Of a stretch of 64,000 nt of DNA, positions 42,879-52,237 are shown in pieces. The notes under the pieces are model-generated. The model saw only the letters and a program-made list of their open reading frames with translations. It did no database searches and was not told the DNA's origin. Position 1 is the stretch's first letter; every line of letters begins with the position of its first letter. Source of the DNA: Collimonas arenae (lineage in GTDB: Bacteria > Pseudomonadota > Gammaproteobacteria > Burkholderiales > Burkholderiaceae_D). The position numbers were made by a program, and so were the translations under genes. The DNA is taken from the NCBI RefSeq assembly GCF_000786695.1, contig NZ_CP009962.1:248001-312000 (forward strand), in the 5' to 3' direction.

Positions 42879-43805
42879 TCAGGCCTTGCTCTTTGCCGCC
42901 ACCCACTCTGGCCGCTGGCCCAGCACGTCGAACAGTTCCACAATAATCGCCTTGACCTTGTACACCGCGTTGCTGAGTAGTTCGGTGTCGTGCCAGCACA
43001 GCGACAGCTCGCGTGAAAACAGCCGGTGGTCGACCTTGGCCAGCTTGAGCTTGTGTTCGTCGAGCTCGATATGTGCGGCAGACCAGGGTAGGACGGTGAC
43101 GCCGAGTTTGGCGATGACCGCCGCAAACAGCAGTGCGGTGGAGCTTGCTTCGAAGCGTACTTCGCAAGACAAGCCGGCTTCGCTCAAGGCCCAGTCGACG
43201 CGGCTGCGGATCGAGTTCGGCGCGCTCGGCAGGATCAGCGGCATGCGCGCCAGGTCGGCCAGCTTTATCGGTGCGGGCGGCAGCTGGAAATCCGGCCACG
43301 CAATCAAATGCAAGGCTTCGCTGATCAGCCGCTGCGCAGCAACGCCACGCGTTTCCACCGCATCGGCGACCACCGCCAGTTCGACCCGGCCGCCGCCGAT
43401 CAGGCCGCCGAGGTCCGCGCTCGGCGCTTCGATCAGTTCCAGCACGATACCGGGATAACGCTCGCGCACCATGCGCGCCAGCGGAATCGCCAGCACCCGC
43501 GAGGTGCTGGACGGCATGCCCACCGATACTTTACCTTGTGGGAATTCGGCATCCTGGCGCAGCAGTTCCAGCGTGCCGTCGGCCTGCCGCAGCAGTTCCA
43601 GCGCATGCCGGTACAGCGTCAGTCCCGCAGCGGTCGGGCTGACGCCATGCACGCTGCGCTCCAATAACTGCATGCCGAGATCGCGTTCCAGGTTGCGCAT
43701 CTGCTGGCTGACCGCAGGCTGGGCGATATGCAACGCCTCGCTGGCGTGCGTGACGTTGCCACACTCAACCACTTTCACGAAATACCGCAACTGCCGCAAG
43801 TCCAT
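42879..43805 (-). CDS. LysR-family regulator of the CoA-transferase/decarboxylase operon
   Basis: A 308-residue LysR regulator of the Nac/Cbl-like group. The winged helix is MDLRQLRYFVKVVECGNVTHASEALHIAQPAVSQQMRNLERDLGMQLLERSVHGVSPTAAG. The effector domain is VSVGMPSSTSRVLAIPLARMVRERYPGIVLELIEAPSADLGGLIGGGRVELAVV. The GMPSSTS motif with DLGGLI...LELAV is common in regulators of carboxylic-acid catabolism. It diverges from the MFS gene with a 157-bp, AT-rich gap, so it very probably controls that operon. Confidence 0.9.
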   Translation of the reverse strand: MDLRQLRYFVKVVECGNVTHASEALHIAQPAVSQQMRNLERDLGMQLLERSVHGVSPTAAGLTLYRHALELLRQADGTLELLRQDAEFPQGKVSVGMPSSTSRVLAIPLARMVRERYPGIVLELIEAPSADLGGLIGGGRVELAVVADAVETRGVAAQRLISEALHLIAWPDFQLPPAPIKLADLARMPLILPSAPNSIRSRVDWALSEAGLSCEVRFEASSTALLFAAVIAKLGVTVLPWSAAHIELDEHKLKLAKVDHRLFSRELSLCWHDTELLSNAVYKVKAIIVELFDVLGQRPEWVAAKSKA

Positions 43806-43962
43806 TTCCCACTCCTTCCATGTTCTGATCCTGTATCGCCATCCTATATGTAAATCCTATGAAGCTAGCGGAATAACATATTTTTAAATTATTGATCGCT
43901 TTTCTATACTTGGCTCACAAAACACAAAACCGCAGCCGATACAGGCTGACAAGGAGACAAGC

Positions 43963-45309
43963 ATGGACAAGGCAGTTGCATTACAGGAGCCGGTGATCAC
44001 GCCCGGTGCAAATCCCGGCATCAAGCTACAACGCACGCCGCTTACCCGCGAACAGATCGGCGGTTTCTGGGCCGTATATTCAGGATGGGTGCTGGACGGC
44101 GTCGATTCGGTGATCTATGCGCTGGTGCTGATCCCGGCGCTGACCGAGTTGCTGCCGGCCTCAGGCATCGTCGCCACACCCGGCAATCTCGGCATGTACG
44201 GCTCGATTCTGTTTGCGCTGTTCCTGATCGGCTGGGGTTTGTCGTTCATCTGGGGGCCGCTGGCGGACCGCTTCGGCCGGGTCAAGACCCTGGCCGCCAG
44301 CATCCTGATCTACTCTGTGTTTACTGGCGCAGCCGCATTTGCCGACAATGTCTGGGAGCTGGCGGCGTTCCGCCTGATCGCTGGTATCGGCGTGGGTGGC
44401 GAATGGGCGCTGGCCGGCACTTATGTGGCGGAAAGCTGGCCAGAAGATCGCCGCAAGATGGGCGCGGGCTATCTGCAAACCGGCTACTACGTCGGCTTCT
44501 TCATCGCCGCCTGGCTCAACTATACGATCGGCGCTACCTATGGCTGGCGTGCGATGTTCCTGTGCGGCCTGGCGCCGGCGCTGCTGGCCATTTTCACGGT
44601 GCTGCGCGTGAAAGAACCTGGCCAATGGAGCAAGGCTGCCCATGGCACCGTGGTTGCGGCCAAGACAGCGGCGCGCAGTTCTTTCCGCGAATTGTTTTCC
44701 CCGGCATTTCGCCGCCGCACCATCACCAGCGCATCGCTGGTGGGGGTAGCGGTGATCGGCTTGTGGGCCGGATCGGTGTATGAAGCCAGCGCGGTCGTCA
44801 CCCTGGCGACGCGCGCCGGCGTCGATCATGTCGGCGCGGTGCATCTGGCGTCGATCGGCGCTGCGATCCTGTCGTTCGCCACGATTCTCGGTTGCCTGGC
44901 CGCGCCCTGGCTGGCCGAACGGCTCGGACGCAGGACTGCACTCGGTATTTATTTCGCCGGCATGGCGGTCTCCATCGTGTTCGCCTTCGGCTGGGTGTTC
45001 TATCTGCCCGACGGCCTCAAGTTGTTCATGGTGTCGCTGCTGTTCCTGGGTTTCTTCGGCGGCAATTTCGCCATCTTCTCACTCTGGCTGCCGGAACAAT
45101 ATCCGACCCGGATCCGCGCCACGGCGTTCGCCTTCAATGCCTCCATTGGCCGCTTCCTCGGCGCCGGCGTGAATTTCCTGCTGGCGGCGGCGATCCAGTG
45201 GCAGGGTTCGCTCGGCCTGCCGGTGGCCTGGACTGCGGCGGCGTTCGTCGCCGGTTTGTTGATCCTGCCGTTTGCCGTGGAAACCCGCAACCATAAGCTG
45301 CCGCAATAG
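43963..45309 (+). CDS. MFS carboxylate transporter (AAHS/SHS type)
   Basis: A 448-residue, twelve-helix permease of the sialate/aromatic-acid:proton symporter type. The first helix carries a membrane Asp (IGGFWAVYSGWVLDGVDSVIYALVLIPAL). WGPLADRFGRVKTLAASILIYSVFTG is the loop 2-3 GxLaDRxGRr motif, and FRLIAGIGVGGEWALAGTYVAESWPEDRR is the helix 4-5 signature of acid permeases. It is the first gene of a three-gene operon with a CoA transferase and a decarboxylase, so it should import the acid they metabolise. AGGAGA precedes the ATG. Confidence 0.9.
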   Translation: MDKAVALQEPVITPGANPGIKLQRTPLTREQIGGFWAVYSGWVLDGVDSVIYALVLIPALTELLPASGIVATPGNLGMYGSILFALFLIGWGLSFIWGPLADRFGRVKTLAASILIYSVFTGAAAFADNVWELAAFRLIAGIGVGGEWALAGTYVAESWPEDRRKMGAGYLQTGYYVGFFIAAWLNYTIGATYGWRAMFLCGLAPALLAIFTVLRVKEPGQWSKAAHGTVVAAKTAARSSFRELFSPAFRRRTITSASLVGVAVIGLWAGSVYEASAVVTLATRAGVDHVGAVHLASIGAAILSFATILGCLAAPWLAERLGRRTALGIYFAGMAVSIVFAFGWVFYLPDGLKLFMVSLLFLGFFGGNFAIFSLWLPEQYPTRIRATAFAFNASIGRFLGAGVNFLLAAAIQWQGSLGLPVAWTAAAFVAGLLILPFAVETRNHKLPQ

Positions 45310-45340
45310 CCGCCAACCACAGTTACGATTGGAGCAACAG

Positions 45341-46564
45341 ATGCAAGCACTACAAGGTATCAAGATCATCGACCTCAGCCGCGCGCTGTCGGGACCATTC
45401 TGCTCCATGGCGCTGGCCGACATGGGAGCCGACGTCATCAAGGTAGAGTCCGGGCCGTGCGGCGACATGAGCCGCAGCTGGGGGCCGTTCGACCGCGGCG
45501 TCAGTACTTACTATTTGTCCTGCAACCGCAACAAGCGCGGCATCTGCCTCGATTTGCGCAATCCGCAGGGACTGGCGACGCTGCAAACGCTGATCGACGG
45601 CGCCGATGTCGTCATCGAGAATTTCAAGCCGGGCACAATGGCCGCCATGGGTCTGGGCTATGACGTTCTCAGCGCGCGCAACCCGCGGCTGGTGCTGGGC
45701 AGCATCAACGCCTTCGGCGCCGACGGCCCGCTTAGCAGCTGGCCCGGCTTCGACCAGATCGCCCAGGGATATTCAGGGATGATGAGCTTGACCGGCTTTG
45801 CCGACGGCGATCCGACCCGCACCGGCACCGCCATCGGCGACATGAGCTCGGGCATGTGGCTGACGAGCGCCATTTTGGCGGCGCTGCTGGAGCGCGAACG
45901 CACAGGCTGCGGCCAGCATGTCGGCAGTTCCTTGCTGGCCAGCCTGGTTGGCATGCTGAGCGTACATGGCCAGCGCTACCTGAGCCTGGGCGAAATTCCA
46001 CAGAGAACCGGTAACGCCCACTCCGTGATTGCGCCATACGGCGTCTTCGAGACCGCAGACGGCCCGCTCAACCTGGCGCCGATCACCGCCGACATGTGGC
46101 TGCGGCTGTGCCAGTTGCTCGATGTGCCGGAACTGCCGGACGATCCGCGCTTCGCCAGCAACGAGGCGCGCGTTGCCCATCGCGATGAGCTGAAAGTCTT
46201 ATTGGAAGCGCGCCTGAAGACGCGCAGCAAACGTGAATGGAGTGCGCTGTTCACCGACGCCGGTCTGCCGGCCGGGCCGATCCATACCCTGGACGAAGTG
46301 TTCGCCGATCCTCAGGTGCTGCATTGCCGGCTGGTGGAAACCACTGAACACCCGACGCTCGGTGCGCTAAGGCAGGTAGTGACGCCGGTCTCCAGCTACG
46401 GCGCTGCAGCGGATGCGCCTGTCACCCGCCGCGCGCCGCCTGCGCTCGGGGAACATACGGTAGAAGTGTTGCGGCAAGCCGGCTTCGGCCAGGCAGCCAT
46501 CGATGCGTTGCTGGCGTCGAAGGTGGCGCATCAAAGCGCAGCGCCGATGGCGGAGGCGGCATGA
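45341..46564 (+). CDS. CaiB/BaiF-family (class III) CoA transferase
   Basis: A 407-residue class III CoA transferase. The opening MQALQGIKIIDLSRALSGPFCSMALADMGADVIKVE and GVSTYYLSCNRNKRGICLDLRNPQG, VIENFKPGTMAAMGLGYDVL, SINAFGADGPLSSWPGFDQIAQGYSGMMSLTG and TGTAIGDMSSGMWLTSAILAALLERERTGCGQHV are family hallmarks. The catalytic Asp that forms the acyl anhydride is in AIGDMSSG (about residue 167). It would activate the imported dicarboxylate by moving CoA from an endogenous thioester. GGAGCAAC precedes the ATG. The ATGA overlap couples it with the decarboxylase. Confidence 0.9.
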   Translation: MQALQGIKIIDLSRALSGPFCSMALADMGADVIKVESGPCGDMSRSWGPFDRGVSTYYLSCNRNKRGICLDLRNPQGLATLQTLIDGADVVIENFKPGTMAAMGLGYDVLSARNPRLVLGSINAFGADGPLSSWPGFDQIAQGYSGMMSLTGFADGDPTRTGTAIGDMSSGMWLTSAILAALLERERTGCGQHVGSSLLASLVGMLSVHGQRYLSLGEIPQRTGNAHSVIAPYGVFETADGPLNLAPITADMWLRLCQLLDVPELPDDPRFASNEARVAHRDELKVLLEARLKTRSKREWSALFTDAGLPAGPIHTLDEVFADPQVLHCRLVETTEHPTLGALRQVVTPVSSYGAAADAPVTRRAPPALGEHTVEVLRQAGFGQAAIDALLASKVAHQSAAPMAEAA

Positions 46565-47364
46565 GCATTATTGCGAACGAATATTCGGTTGCGGTTACAA
46601 GTCGCATCGTTGAAAAACGGATCGGCCAGATCGTCTTCAGCAACCCGTCGCGCCGTCATGCGCTCAGCGCCGATCTGCTGGGTGCCCTGGAAGAACGCCT
46701 GGCGGAACTCGCCGCACAGCACGTGCCGGTGTTGCTGCTTGGCAGCGGTGTTGATCAGGAAGTATGGAGTGCCGGACACGATCTCGGCGAGCTGGCGCAT
46801 GATCGCGATCCAATCGCTTACGGCAAACCGTTGGAACGGGTATTGCGCGCCGTGCGTTCCTACCCCGGGGTAGTGATCGCAATGGTCTCGGGATCGGTAT
46901 GGGGCGGCGCGGTCGACCTGGCCATGAGTTGCGACCTGGTGGTCGCCGACCGCAGCGCGCGCTTCGCCATGACGCCGGCAAATATCGGCTTGCCCTACAC
47001 CACCAGCGGGCTGCTGCGCTTCTTCCGCAACCTGCCGATCCACGTGCTCAAGGAGATGTTCTTCTGCGCCATGCCGCTCAGCGCCGAGCGCGCCGCGCAT
47101 TTCGGCGTCATCAACTGCCTCGCAGAGAGCAGCGAGCTGGAGGCCACGGCGCTTGAACTGGCGCGCGGCATCGCCGACAAGGCGCCTTTGGCGATACGTG
47201 CGGTGAAAGAGCAGTTGCGGATCCTGGAAGATTTCCAGCCGCTGCCGGTGCAGGCCATGGAGCAGATCGCCGAGCTGCGCAGGCAAGCTTGCGCCAGCGC
47301 CGATTTCAGCGAAGGGCTGGAGGCATTCAGCGCGCGCCGGCAACCGTTGTTCCGGGGCATGTGA
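46561..47364 (+). CDS. Methylmalonyl-CoA decarboxylase-like crotonase
   Basis: A 267-residue crotonase-fold protein closest to E. coli ScpB (YgfG), which decarboxylates methylmalonyl-CoA to propionyl-CoA. Supporting features are SAGHDLGELAHDRDPIAYGKPLERVLR, VVIAMVSGSVWGGAVDLAMSCDLVVADRSARFAMTPANIGLPYT (oxyanion-hole GSVWGGA and the MTPxNxGxPY segment) and the C-terminal FSEGLEAFSARRQPLFRG. The start overlaps the CoA-transferase stop. With the permease and transferase it makes a path: import of an acid, CoA activation, decarboxylation. Whether the substrate is methylmalonate, malonate or another acid is inference. Confidence 0.85.
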   Translation: MSIIANEYSVAVTSRIVEKRIGQIVFSNPSRRHALSADLLGALEERLAELAAQHVPVLLLGSGVDQEVWSAGHDLGELAHDRDPIAYGKPLERVLRAVRSYPGVVIAMVSGSVWGGAVDLAMSCDLVVADRSARFAMTPANIGLPYTTSGLLRFFRNLPIHVLKEMFFCAMPLSAERAAHFGVINCLAESSELEATALELARGIADKAPLAIRAVKEQLRILEDFQPLPVQAMEQIAELRRQACASADFSEGLEAFSARRQPLFRGM

Positions 47365-47410
47365 TCGGCCGGGAAAGTGATGTCCGCATGGTGTTGAAAA
47401 AATATTATTA

Positions 47411-47590
47411 AGAGGCTGTTGTGAACACAGAAGGCCAGGCGCTCCGACGAAGACAGTACGAATAGTACGGCTAGGAGGGTGTAGCGGGGTTTCAGACGAC
47501 ATAGTCGTCTGCCTGCGGAACGCCCCTGGCTTGCAAGCCAGGGTGCGCCCTGCAAGGGCAACAACGCCAGGTGTGTTTGCAACAGCCTCT
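47411..47590 (+). repeat. Inverted-repeat element, family A, long form with insertion
   Basis: A 180-bp element with AGAGGCTGTT / AACAGCCTCT ends. It is co-linear with the reverse of 27694-27805 except for about 68 extra bases near 47486-47553. That insertion holds two perfect hairpins, CAGACGAC-ATA-GTCGTCTG and CCCTGGCTTGCAAGCCAGGG. The core GACGAAGACAGTACGAATAGTACGG is the family A core. The rest of the gap to 47740 holds only the presumed efflux-operon promoter. Confidence 0.8.
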
Positions 47591-47739
47591 AAATCAACCG
47601 CATGCAGCCGTCGCGCAGTTGCCTTGCTGTCACCTATACAGCAATCCTGAAACAATTCTGATACATGGCGGCTGCGCCCGCCATTGAAAATTCCGCTACC
47701 ATCACTTCACGCCGTTAACCTGCGTGGGACCTGTCGGAT

Positions 47740-50700
47740 ATGTGGATTGTTCAAATTGCGTTGCGGCGGCCCTATACGTTCATCGTGATGGCGTTGCTGA
47801 TCTTGTTGGCGACGCCGGTGGTGCTGCTGAAGATGGCGACCGACATCCTGCCGGACATCAACATCCCGGTCATCAGCATCATCTGGAACTATAACGGCCT
47901 CTCGGCTCAGGAAATGGGGCAGCGCATCGCTGCCAGCAACGAGCGCGGCCTGACCACGACCGTCAATGACATTGAGCACATCGAATCGCAATCGCTGGCC
48001 AGCATTTCCATCATCAAGATTTTCTTCCAGCCGACCGCCAACATCCAGACTGCGATTGCGCAAGTGGTTGCGGTGGAGCAGGCCCAGTTGCGGCAAATGC
48101 CGCCAGGAATCACGCCGCCGTTGATCATTAAATATTCGGCCTCCAGCATCCCTGTGATCCAGCTGGCGCTGTCGAGCCCGACCATGACCGAGCAGGCGCT
48201 GGGCGATACCGCCCTCAATTTCCTGCGGCCGCAATTGATTACGGTGCCGGGCGCGGCGATTCCCTATCCCTACGGCGGAAAATCGCGCGTGATCTCGGTC
48301 GACCTCGACACCAAGGCGCTGCTGGCCAAGGGCCTGACACCGACCGACGTGGTGAATGCCGTCAATGCGCAAAACCTGATCCTGCCGTCGGGCACCGCCA
48401 AGATCGGCACCACCGAATTCAGTATCAGCATGAACGGTTCACCCGATACGATTGCCGGCCTGAACAATATCCCGGTCTTGTCGAAGAACGGCGCCACCAC
48501 CTATCTCTCCGAAGTGGCGCGGGTGCGCGACGGCTTCTCACCGCAAACCAATATCGTGCGTCAGAACGGCGAGCGCGGCGTGCTGATATCGGTATTGAAA
48601 AACGGCGGTTCGTCGACCCTGGATATTGTCAGCACGCTGCGCGCCATCCTGCCGGTCGCGCTGCAGTCGCTGCCGGAAGACCTGAAAATCACGCCCTTGT
48701 TCGACCAGTCGCTGTTCGTCAAGGCCGCCATCAGCGGCGTGATCCGCGAGGCGGTCGTCGCCGCCTGCCTGACTGCCGCAATGATCCTCCTGTTCCTGGG
48801 TAACTGGCGCAGCACCTGCATCATCGCCGTCTCAATCCCGCTGTCGATCCTGGCGTCGGTGCTGGCGCTGTATGCGCTGGGCGAGACCATCAACATCATG
48901 ACCCTGGGCGGGCTGGCGCTGGCGGTGGGGATCCTGGTCGACGACGCCACGGTCACCATTGAAAATATCGAACGTCACCTGCATCAGGGATCGGATCTGC
49001 ACAAAGCCATCCTCGAAGGCGCGGGTGAAATTGCGGTGCCGGCGTTTGTGTCGACGTTGTGTATCTGCATCGTGTTCGTGCCGATGTTTTTTCTCACCGG
49101 CGTGGCGCGCTATCTGTTCGTGCCGCTGGCCGAGGCGGTCGTATTCGCCATGCTGGCATCCTATGTATTGTCGCGTACGCTGGTGCCGACCATGGTGATG
49201 CTGATGATGGACAAGGCGCACGTCGACCCGTCCGCCAAGCCGAACTTGTTGCAACGGGTCTATCGCCGCTTCGACGCCGGCTTCGAACGCTTCCGCGGCG
49301 GCTATATCGTGATCCTGGCCAGCCTGCTGACGCGCCGGAAAATGTTCGGTTCGCTGTTCCTGGGTTTTTGTGTATTGTCTTGCTGCCTGTTTTTCTTTGC
49401 CGGACGCGATTTCTTCCCGCGTGTCGATGCCGGCCAGATCCGCCTGCACATGCGGGCGCCGACCGGCACCCGCATCGAGGAAACGGCGCGCCTTGCCGAC
49501 GAGGTGGAAAAGGTAATCCGCGAGGTGATTCCAGCCAGCGAGCTCGGCCCGATCCTTGACAATCTCGGGCTGCCGTACAGCGGCATCAATCTCTCCTACA
49601 GCAATGCCGGCACCATCGGCACCATGGATGGAGAAATCCAGATATCCCTGAGCGCGGACCATCGTCCCAGCGCCATCTATGTAGAGCGTTTGCGGCGCGA
49701 GCTGCCAAAACGTTTCCCCGGCATGGAGTTCTATTTCCAGCCGGCCGATATCGTCACCCAGATCCTGAATTTCGGCTTGCCGGCTGCGCTCGATGTGCAA
49801 ATCAGCGGCCCCAACCTGCCGGTCAACTATGGCTTCGCCAGCAAGCTGATGAAACAGGTCAAGCTGGTGCCCGGCGCGGTCGACGTGCATATCCTGCAAA
49901 AACTGAACCAGCCGACGCTGGCGCTGGACATGCAGCGGCTGCAGATCAAGCAGCTTGGCCTGAATCCGATCGACGTCGCCCAGAATGTGCTGGTGTCGCT
50001 GGCCGGCAGCTTCCAGACCGCGCCGGCGTTCTGGCTCAATCCCGCCAACGGCGTGGTCTACAACATCGCGATACAGACGCCGCAATACCAGGTCGACAGC
50101 CTGGACGCGCTGCTGCGCACGCCGGTCGGCGCCAACGCCAACAACGCCAACAACGCCAGCAACAACGCTGCGGCGGCCACCGCCGGCAACGGCATCATGC
50201 CGACCCAACTGCTCAGCAACCTGGTGCAAGTCTCGCCGGCGCAGCAACTGGCGGATGTCTCGCATTACAACGTGACGCCGGTGGTCGATCTGTATGTCAG
50301 CGCCGAAGGGCGTGATCTGGGAGGGGTCTCGGGCGAGGTGGAAAAACTGGTGGACCAGTTGCGGGCCGAACTGCCGCGCGGTACGCATATCGTGATTCGC
50401 GGCCAGGTAGAGACCATGAAATCGTCATTCATCGGCCTCGGCATCGGGCTGCTGATGGCGATCGTGCTGGTGTACCTGCTGATCGTGGTCAACTTCCAGT
50501 CCTGGGTCGATCCCTTCATCATCATCACGGCGTTGCCGGCTGCGCTGGCGGGTATCGCCTGGATGCTGTTCCTGACCGGCACCACGCTCAGCGTGCCGGC
50601 CCTGACCGGGGCGATCATGACCATGGGGGTGGCTACCGCCAACAGTATCCTGATGGTGTCGTTCGCCCGCAAGCGCCTGGATGACGGCGTCCCGCCGTTG

Positions 50701-50988
50701 TCTGCCGCGCTGGAGGCCGGCGCCACCCGCATCCGTCCGGTATTGATGACCGCGCTGGCGATGATCATCGGCATGATTCCGATGGCGATCGGCTTTGGCG
50801 AAGGCGCAGAACAAAATGCGCCTCTGGGCCGTGCGGTGATCGGCGGGCTGTTGTTTGCAACAGTGTCCACTTTATTTTTCGTGCCGATCGTCTTTGCCGG
50901 CATTCACCGTCATCTGGCGCGCCGCAAGGAAGCGCGCGCCGGCGCGCCGCAGCATCCGCCATTGCCGGCGGCAGAGGGAGGTTCCTGA
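47740..50988 (+). CDS. RND multidrug efflux pump, inner-membrane subunit
   Basis: A 1082-residue RND permease. MWIVQIALRRPYTFIVMALLILLATPVVLLKMATDILPDINIP is helix 1. LGGLALAVGILVDDATVTIENIERHL holds the helix-4 proton-relay Asp pair (VDDAT), and PVRTx-like ALTGAIMTMGVATANSILMVSFARKRLDDG, RPVLMTALAMIIGMIPMA is in the second half. The divergent VDDATVTIE and LPxINIPVISIIWNYNGLS motifs fit a subfamily of proteobacterial pumps separate from AcrB. A low-complexity Asn/Ala insertion (ANANNANNASNNAAAA) lies near residues 797-812, in the second porter domain. The permease-adaptor-outer-factor gene order is unlike the usual adaptor-first order. Drug or solvent export is expected. Confidence 0.9.
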   Translation: MWIVQIALRRPYTFIVMALLILLATPVVLLKMATDILPDINIPVISIIWNYNGLSAQEMGQRIAASNERGLTTTVNDIEHIESQSLASISIIKIFFQPTANIQTAIAQVVAVEQAQLRQMPPGITPPLIIKYSASSIPVIQLALSSPTMTEQALGDTALNFLRPQLITVPGAAIPYPYGGKSRVISVDLDTKALLAKGLTPTDVVNAVNAQNLILPSGTAKIGTTEFSISMNGSPDTIAGLNNIPVLSKNGATTYLSEVARVRDGFSPQTNIVRQNGERGVLISVLKNGGSSTLDIVSTLRAILPVALQSLPEDLKITPLFDQSLFVKAAISGVIREAVVAACLTAAMILLFLGNWRSTCIIAVSIPLSILASVLALYALGETINIMTLGGLALAVGILVDDATVTIENIERHLHQGSDLHKAILEGAGEIAVPAFVSTLCICIVFVPMFFLTGVARYLFVPLAEAVVFAMLASYVLSRTLVPTMVMLMMDKAHVDPSAKPNLLQRVYRRFDAGFERFRGGYIVILASLLTRRKMFGSLFLGFCVLSCCLFFFAGRDFFPRVDAGQIRLHMRAPTGTRIEETARLADEVEKVIREVIPASELGPILDNLGLPYSGINLSYSNAGTIGTMDGEIQISLSADHRPSAIYVERLRRELPKRFPGMEFYFQPADIVTQILNFGLPAALDVQISGPNLPVNYGFASKLMKQVKLVPGAVDVHILQKLNQPTLALDMQRLQIKQLGLNPIDVAQNVLVSLAGSFQTAPAFWLNPANGVVYNIAIQTPQYQVDSLDALLRTPVGANANNANNASNNAAAATAGNGIMPTQLLSNLVQVSPAQQLADVSHYNVTPVVDLYVSAEGRDLGGVSGEVEKLVDQLRAELPRGTHIVIRGQVETMKSSFIGLGIGLLMAIVLVYLLIVVNFQSWVDPFIIITALPAALAGIAWMLFLTGTTLSVPALTGAIMTMGVATANSILMVSFARKRLDDGVPPLSAALEAGATRIRPVLMTALAMIIGMIPMAIGFGEGAEQNAPLGRAVIGGLLFATVSTLFFVPIVFAGIHRHLARRKEARAGAPQHPPLPAAEGGS

Positions 50989-50989
50989 C

Positions 50990-52237
50990 ATGTCTGAAAA
51001 ACGCCATGCCGTTCTCGGCATCCATGGCGCCGAAGCGCCGTCCCCTGCGGCTGGCGTGCGCTCTTCGCCGCGCGCCGATATCCGCAAACGCGCCAGACTG
51101 ATTGCCGGCGTCATTCTCGTGCTGCTGTTGCTGGGCGCGATTGCAACCGTCGCGTTGCGCCTGGTCCATGCCCGCGCCTTGACTGCCGCCACCAATGAGC
51201 ACGCGCTGCTGTACGTGACCACCATCAATGCCAAGGCAGCCACGAGCAGCCAGCCGGTGACTTTGCCAGGGACCCTGCAAGGCATGATCGAATCGACGTT
51301 GTATGCGCGCAGCAGCGGTTATGTATTGCGCTGGTACAAAGACATCGGCGCCAATGTCGCCAAAGGCGAATTGCTGGCCGATATCGACACGCCTGAAGTG
51401 GACCAGCAATTGTCGCAAGCAATCGCGGCGCGGGAACAGGCCGCCTCCAGCCTCGATCTGGCCAAGACTTCCGCTGAACGATGGGAGGCGCTGCGCAAGA
51501 AAGACGCCGTCACGCAGCAGGAATTGAACGAGCGCACCAGCGCTTACACCCAGGCCCAAGCCAATCTCGCTGCGGCAGACGCCAATGTGCGTCGCCTGCA
51601 GAAACTGGAAGGTTTCAAGAAAGTGATCGCCCCGTTTGCCGGTGTGGTGACGCGCCGCAGCGTCGATGTCGGCGACCTGATCGATGCCGGCAACGGCGGC
51701 GCCGGACGCGCCTTGTTTTCATTGGCGCAGATCGACCAGCTGCGGGTGTATGTCTACGTACCGCAGGCGTATGCGCAACGCATCCAGATCGGCGACCAGG
51801 TCGATATCACGCAAAGCGAAATGCCCGGCCAGACCTTCCACGGCAAAGTGGTGCGGACCGCCGGCGCGATCGATGCCGCCACCCGCACCATGCAGATGGA
51901 AATCAATCTGCCGAATCAGGAACACAAGCTGCTGGCCGGCGCGTATGTGCAGGTTGCGCTGCCGCTTGGCGGCGCTTCCGATGTGCTGATCGTGCCGTCC
52001 AATGTGATCCTGTTTCGTCCCGAAGGAGCGCGGATCGCCGTGGTCGGCGGCAACGGGCGCATCAAGCTGCGGCCGATCGTCATCGGTCACGATCTCGGCA
52101 ACTCGCTGGAAATCCTGAGCGGTGTCAGTCTTGCCGACAAACTGGTGCTGAATCCGCCCGATTCTCTGGCTGACAACGACGCCGTGACGATTGTCCAGCC
52201 TAAAGCCGCTGCGGCGCCGCAGAAGGCCAAGCTATGA
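50990..52237 (+). CDS. RND efflux periplasmic adaptor (membrane fusion protein)
   Basis: A 415-residue adaptor. One N-terminal membrane segment (RARLIAGVILVLLLLGAIATVALRLV, 35-60) anchors it. The lipoyl half-motifs flank a coiled-coil hairpin: TLYARSSGYVLRWYKDIGANVAKGELLADIDTPEVDQQLSQAIAAREQAASSLDLAKTSAERWEALRKKDAVTQQELNERTSAYTQAQANLAAADANVRRLQKLEGFKKVIAPFAGVVTRRSVDVGDLI. Beta-barrel and membrane-proximal domains follow (LRVYVYVPQAYAQRIQIGDQVDI). It links the RND pump to the outer-membrane channel. It starts one base after the pump stop, behind GGGAGG, and overlaps the next gene by ATGA. Confidence 0.92.
   Translation: MSEKRHAVLGIHGAEAPSPAAGVRSSPRADIRKRARLIAGVILVLLLLGAIATVALRLVHARALTAATNEHALLYVTTINAKAATSSQPVTLPGTLQGMIESTLYARSSGYVLRWYKDIGANVAKGELLADIDTPEVDQQLSQAIAAREQAASSLDLAKTSAERWEALRKKDAVTQQELNERTSAYTQAQANLAAADANVRRLQKLEGFKKVIAPFAGVVTRRSVDVGDLIDAGNGGAGRALFSLAQIDQLRVYVYVPQAYAQRIQIGDQVDITQSEMPGQTFHGKVVRTAGAIDAATRTMQMEINLPNQEHKLLAGAYVQVALPLGGASDVLIVPSNVILFRPEGARIAVVGGNGRIKLRPIVIGHDLGNSLEILSGVSLADKLVLNPPDSLADNDAVTIVQPKAAAAPQKAKL

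Noticed and set aside
48832..50388. 518-residue minus-strand frame inside the RND pump gene
   Set aside because: Antisense of conserved pump sequence, rich in His/Gln/Arg, with no start context.
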